Assembly: GCA_937128575.1 (NCBI GenBank) | Contig: CAKZMN010000190.1 | Coordinates: forward strand, 1 to 7,072 | Length of the DNA stretch: 7,072 nt | Source of the DNA: an uncultured Alphaproteobacteria bacterium | GTDB lineage: Bacteria > Pseudomonadota > Alphaproteobacteria > Micavibrionales > Micavibrionaceae | Reading direction: 5' to 3' | In this document: positions 6,513 to 7,072 of the stretch, piece after piece | Numbering within the stretch: the first letter of the stretch is position 1 | Layout of the letters: each line of letters begins with the position of its first letter | Translations under genes and position numbers: made by a program | The notes under the pieces: model-generated | What the model saw: the letters and a program-made list of their open reading frames with translations, nothing else | Told to the model about the DNA's origin: nothing | The model's database searches: none

Positions 6513-7072
6513 CTAGGCTTCTGCCATGATCGCATTTTGCAACCGATGCGCTCGTCCATTGGAACATTTCAACCCGTTCAACAATATTGCGAATGCGAAT
6601 ACCTCGCCATCTTTCGACTGAAAATACCCGGACAAACTGCTGACATGGTTCAGCGTGCCTGTTTTGGTGCGGATCTTCTGCGCGCCCTTCACCCTGATCA
6701 TGCGATCTTCCACCGTTCCGTCAAGCCCCATCACCGCCAGCGCCGAAACAAACTCCGGATACACTGACAAATCGCCCTGGACATCTTTCAACACCGCAAT
6801 GATCTGATCCGGCGACAAGCGGTTCTCGCGCGACAAACCTGATCCATCGACTATCGAAAACTGGTCGGCTGAATACCCGAGCGACTGCAGATACTCACGC
6901 ACCACCTCCATCCCGTTTTCGGTTGTGCCCGGCGCACCAAACCGTTTTGCACCAAGAGTCCTGACGATTTGTTCGGCGATGAAGTTGTTGCTGTATTTGT
7001 TGAGTCCCTGCAGAATCGTCGACAACGGAAGACTTTCGTGCTCCCAGATCATCTTCGCCCCATCCGGCACCG
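6513..7072 (-). CDS. dacB: D-alanyl-D-alanine carboxypeptidase/endopeptidase, PBP4 type, C-terminal part (cut by window edge)
   Basis: Class C penicillin-binding protein (peptidase family S13), periplasmic; it removes the terminal D-Ala from muropeptides and can open 4-3 cross-links. About 185 C-terminal residues are present. They include the second active-site motif, SNN, within LNKYSNNFIAEQI (23-35 of the visible part), then VDGSGLSRENRLSP (74-87) typical of PBP4, and the third motif, KTG, in RTKTGTLNHVSSLSGYF (134-150). The end is LLNGLKCSNGRAHRLQNAIM. The SxxK nucleophile motif, the signal peptide and the PBP4 insert domains lie beyond position 7072. The first in-frame start-like codon inside the window (GTG at 7070) is not a real start, since SNN normally sits some 300 residues into the protein. 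It converges on the plus-strand gene. The function fits the wall-remodelling genes to the left, although whether both belong to the same genome is in doubt. Confidence 0.93.
   Translation of the reverse strand, partial: VPDGAKMIWEHESLPLSTILQGLNKYSNNFIAEQIVRTLGAKRFGAPGTTENGMEVVREYLQSLGYSADQFSIVDGSGLSRENRLSPDQIIAVLKDVQGDLSVYPEFVSALAVMGLDGTVEDRMIRVKGAQKIRTKTGTLNHVSSLSGYFQSKDGEVFAFAILLNGLKCSNGRAHRLQNAIMAEA

Overview
The window reads as a bacterial chromosome fragment of moderate G+C. Nearly all recognisable genes lie on the minus strand, so they are transcribed from right to left. The gene set (folK-folP, a YcbB-type L,D-transpeptidase beside a YcbK/MepK-type peptidase, ilvD, and a small membrane PH-domain protein) is that of a Gram-negative bacterium with a meso-DAP type wall. 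An alphaproteobacterium is my guess from the general look of the proteins, with low confidence. There are no RNA genes, CRISPR arrays or insertion sequences that I can support.

Layout, left to right. Positions 1-509 hold the N-terminal two thirds of folP (dihydropteroate synthase), cut by the window edge. It overlaps the stop of folK (509-1012) in a TAATG junction. 1053-1670 is a Tat-exported, metal-dependent murein endopeptidase of the YcbK/MepK type. 1813-3603 is a full-length L,D-transpeptidase of the YcbB/LdtD type. 3696-5450 is ilvD (dihydroxy-acid dehydratase, branched-chain amino acid synthesis). 5501-5917 is a membrane protein with a bacterial PH-like domain.

Right of about 5850 the character changes. 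A plus-strand open frame (open 5738-6439, called here from 6035) encodes an unrecognised protein with a conserved-looking, possibly helix-turn-helix domain behind an Asn/Gln/Gly-rich leader. Facing it, at 6513-7072 on the minus strand, is the C-terminal part of a PBP4-type D-Ala-D-Ala carboxypeptidase, cut by the right edge.

The main functional theme is peptidoglycan remodelling. LdtD makes 3-3 (mDAP-mDAP) cross-links, MepK of E. coli cleaves such links, and PBP4-type enzymes trim D-Ala and open 4-3 links. The ldtD-mepK neighbourhood matches the ycbB-ycbK arrangement of E. coli. The folate genes and ilvD are housekeeping.

The oddest spot is 5738-6088. Here the PH-domain frame (minus) and the unknown protein frame (plus) are both open in codon-for-codon antisense register. 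Neither has an ATG or a ribosome binding site at its 5' end, and a short AATGGC repeat lies where the two meet. The simplest reading is that both genes are 5'-truncated at a junction, either an assembly misjoin or a genuine rearrangement. If so, the right-hand 1.1 kb may not belong with the rest.
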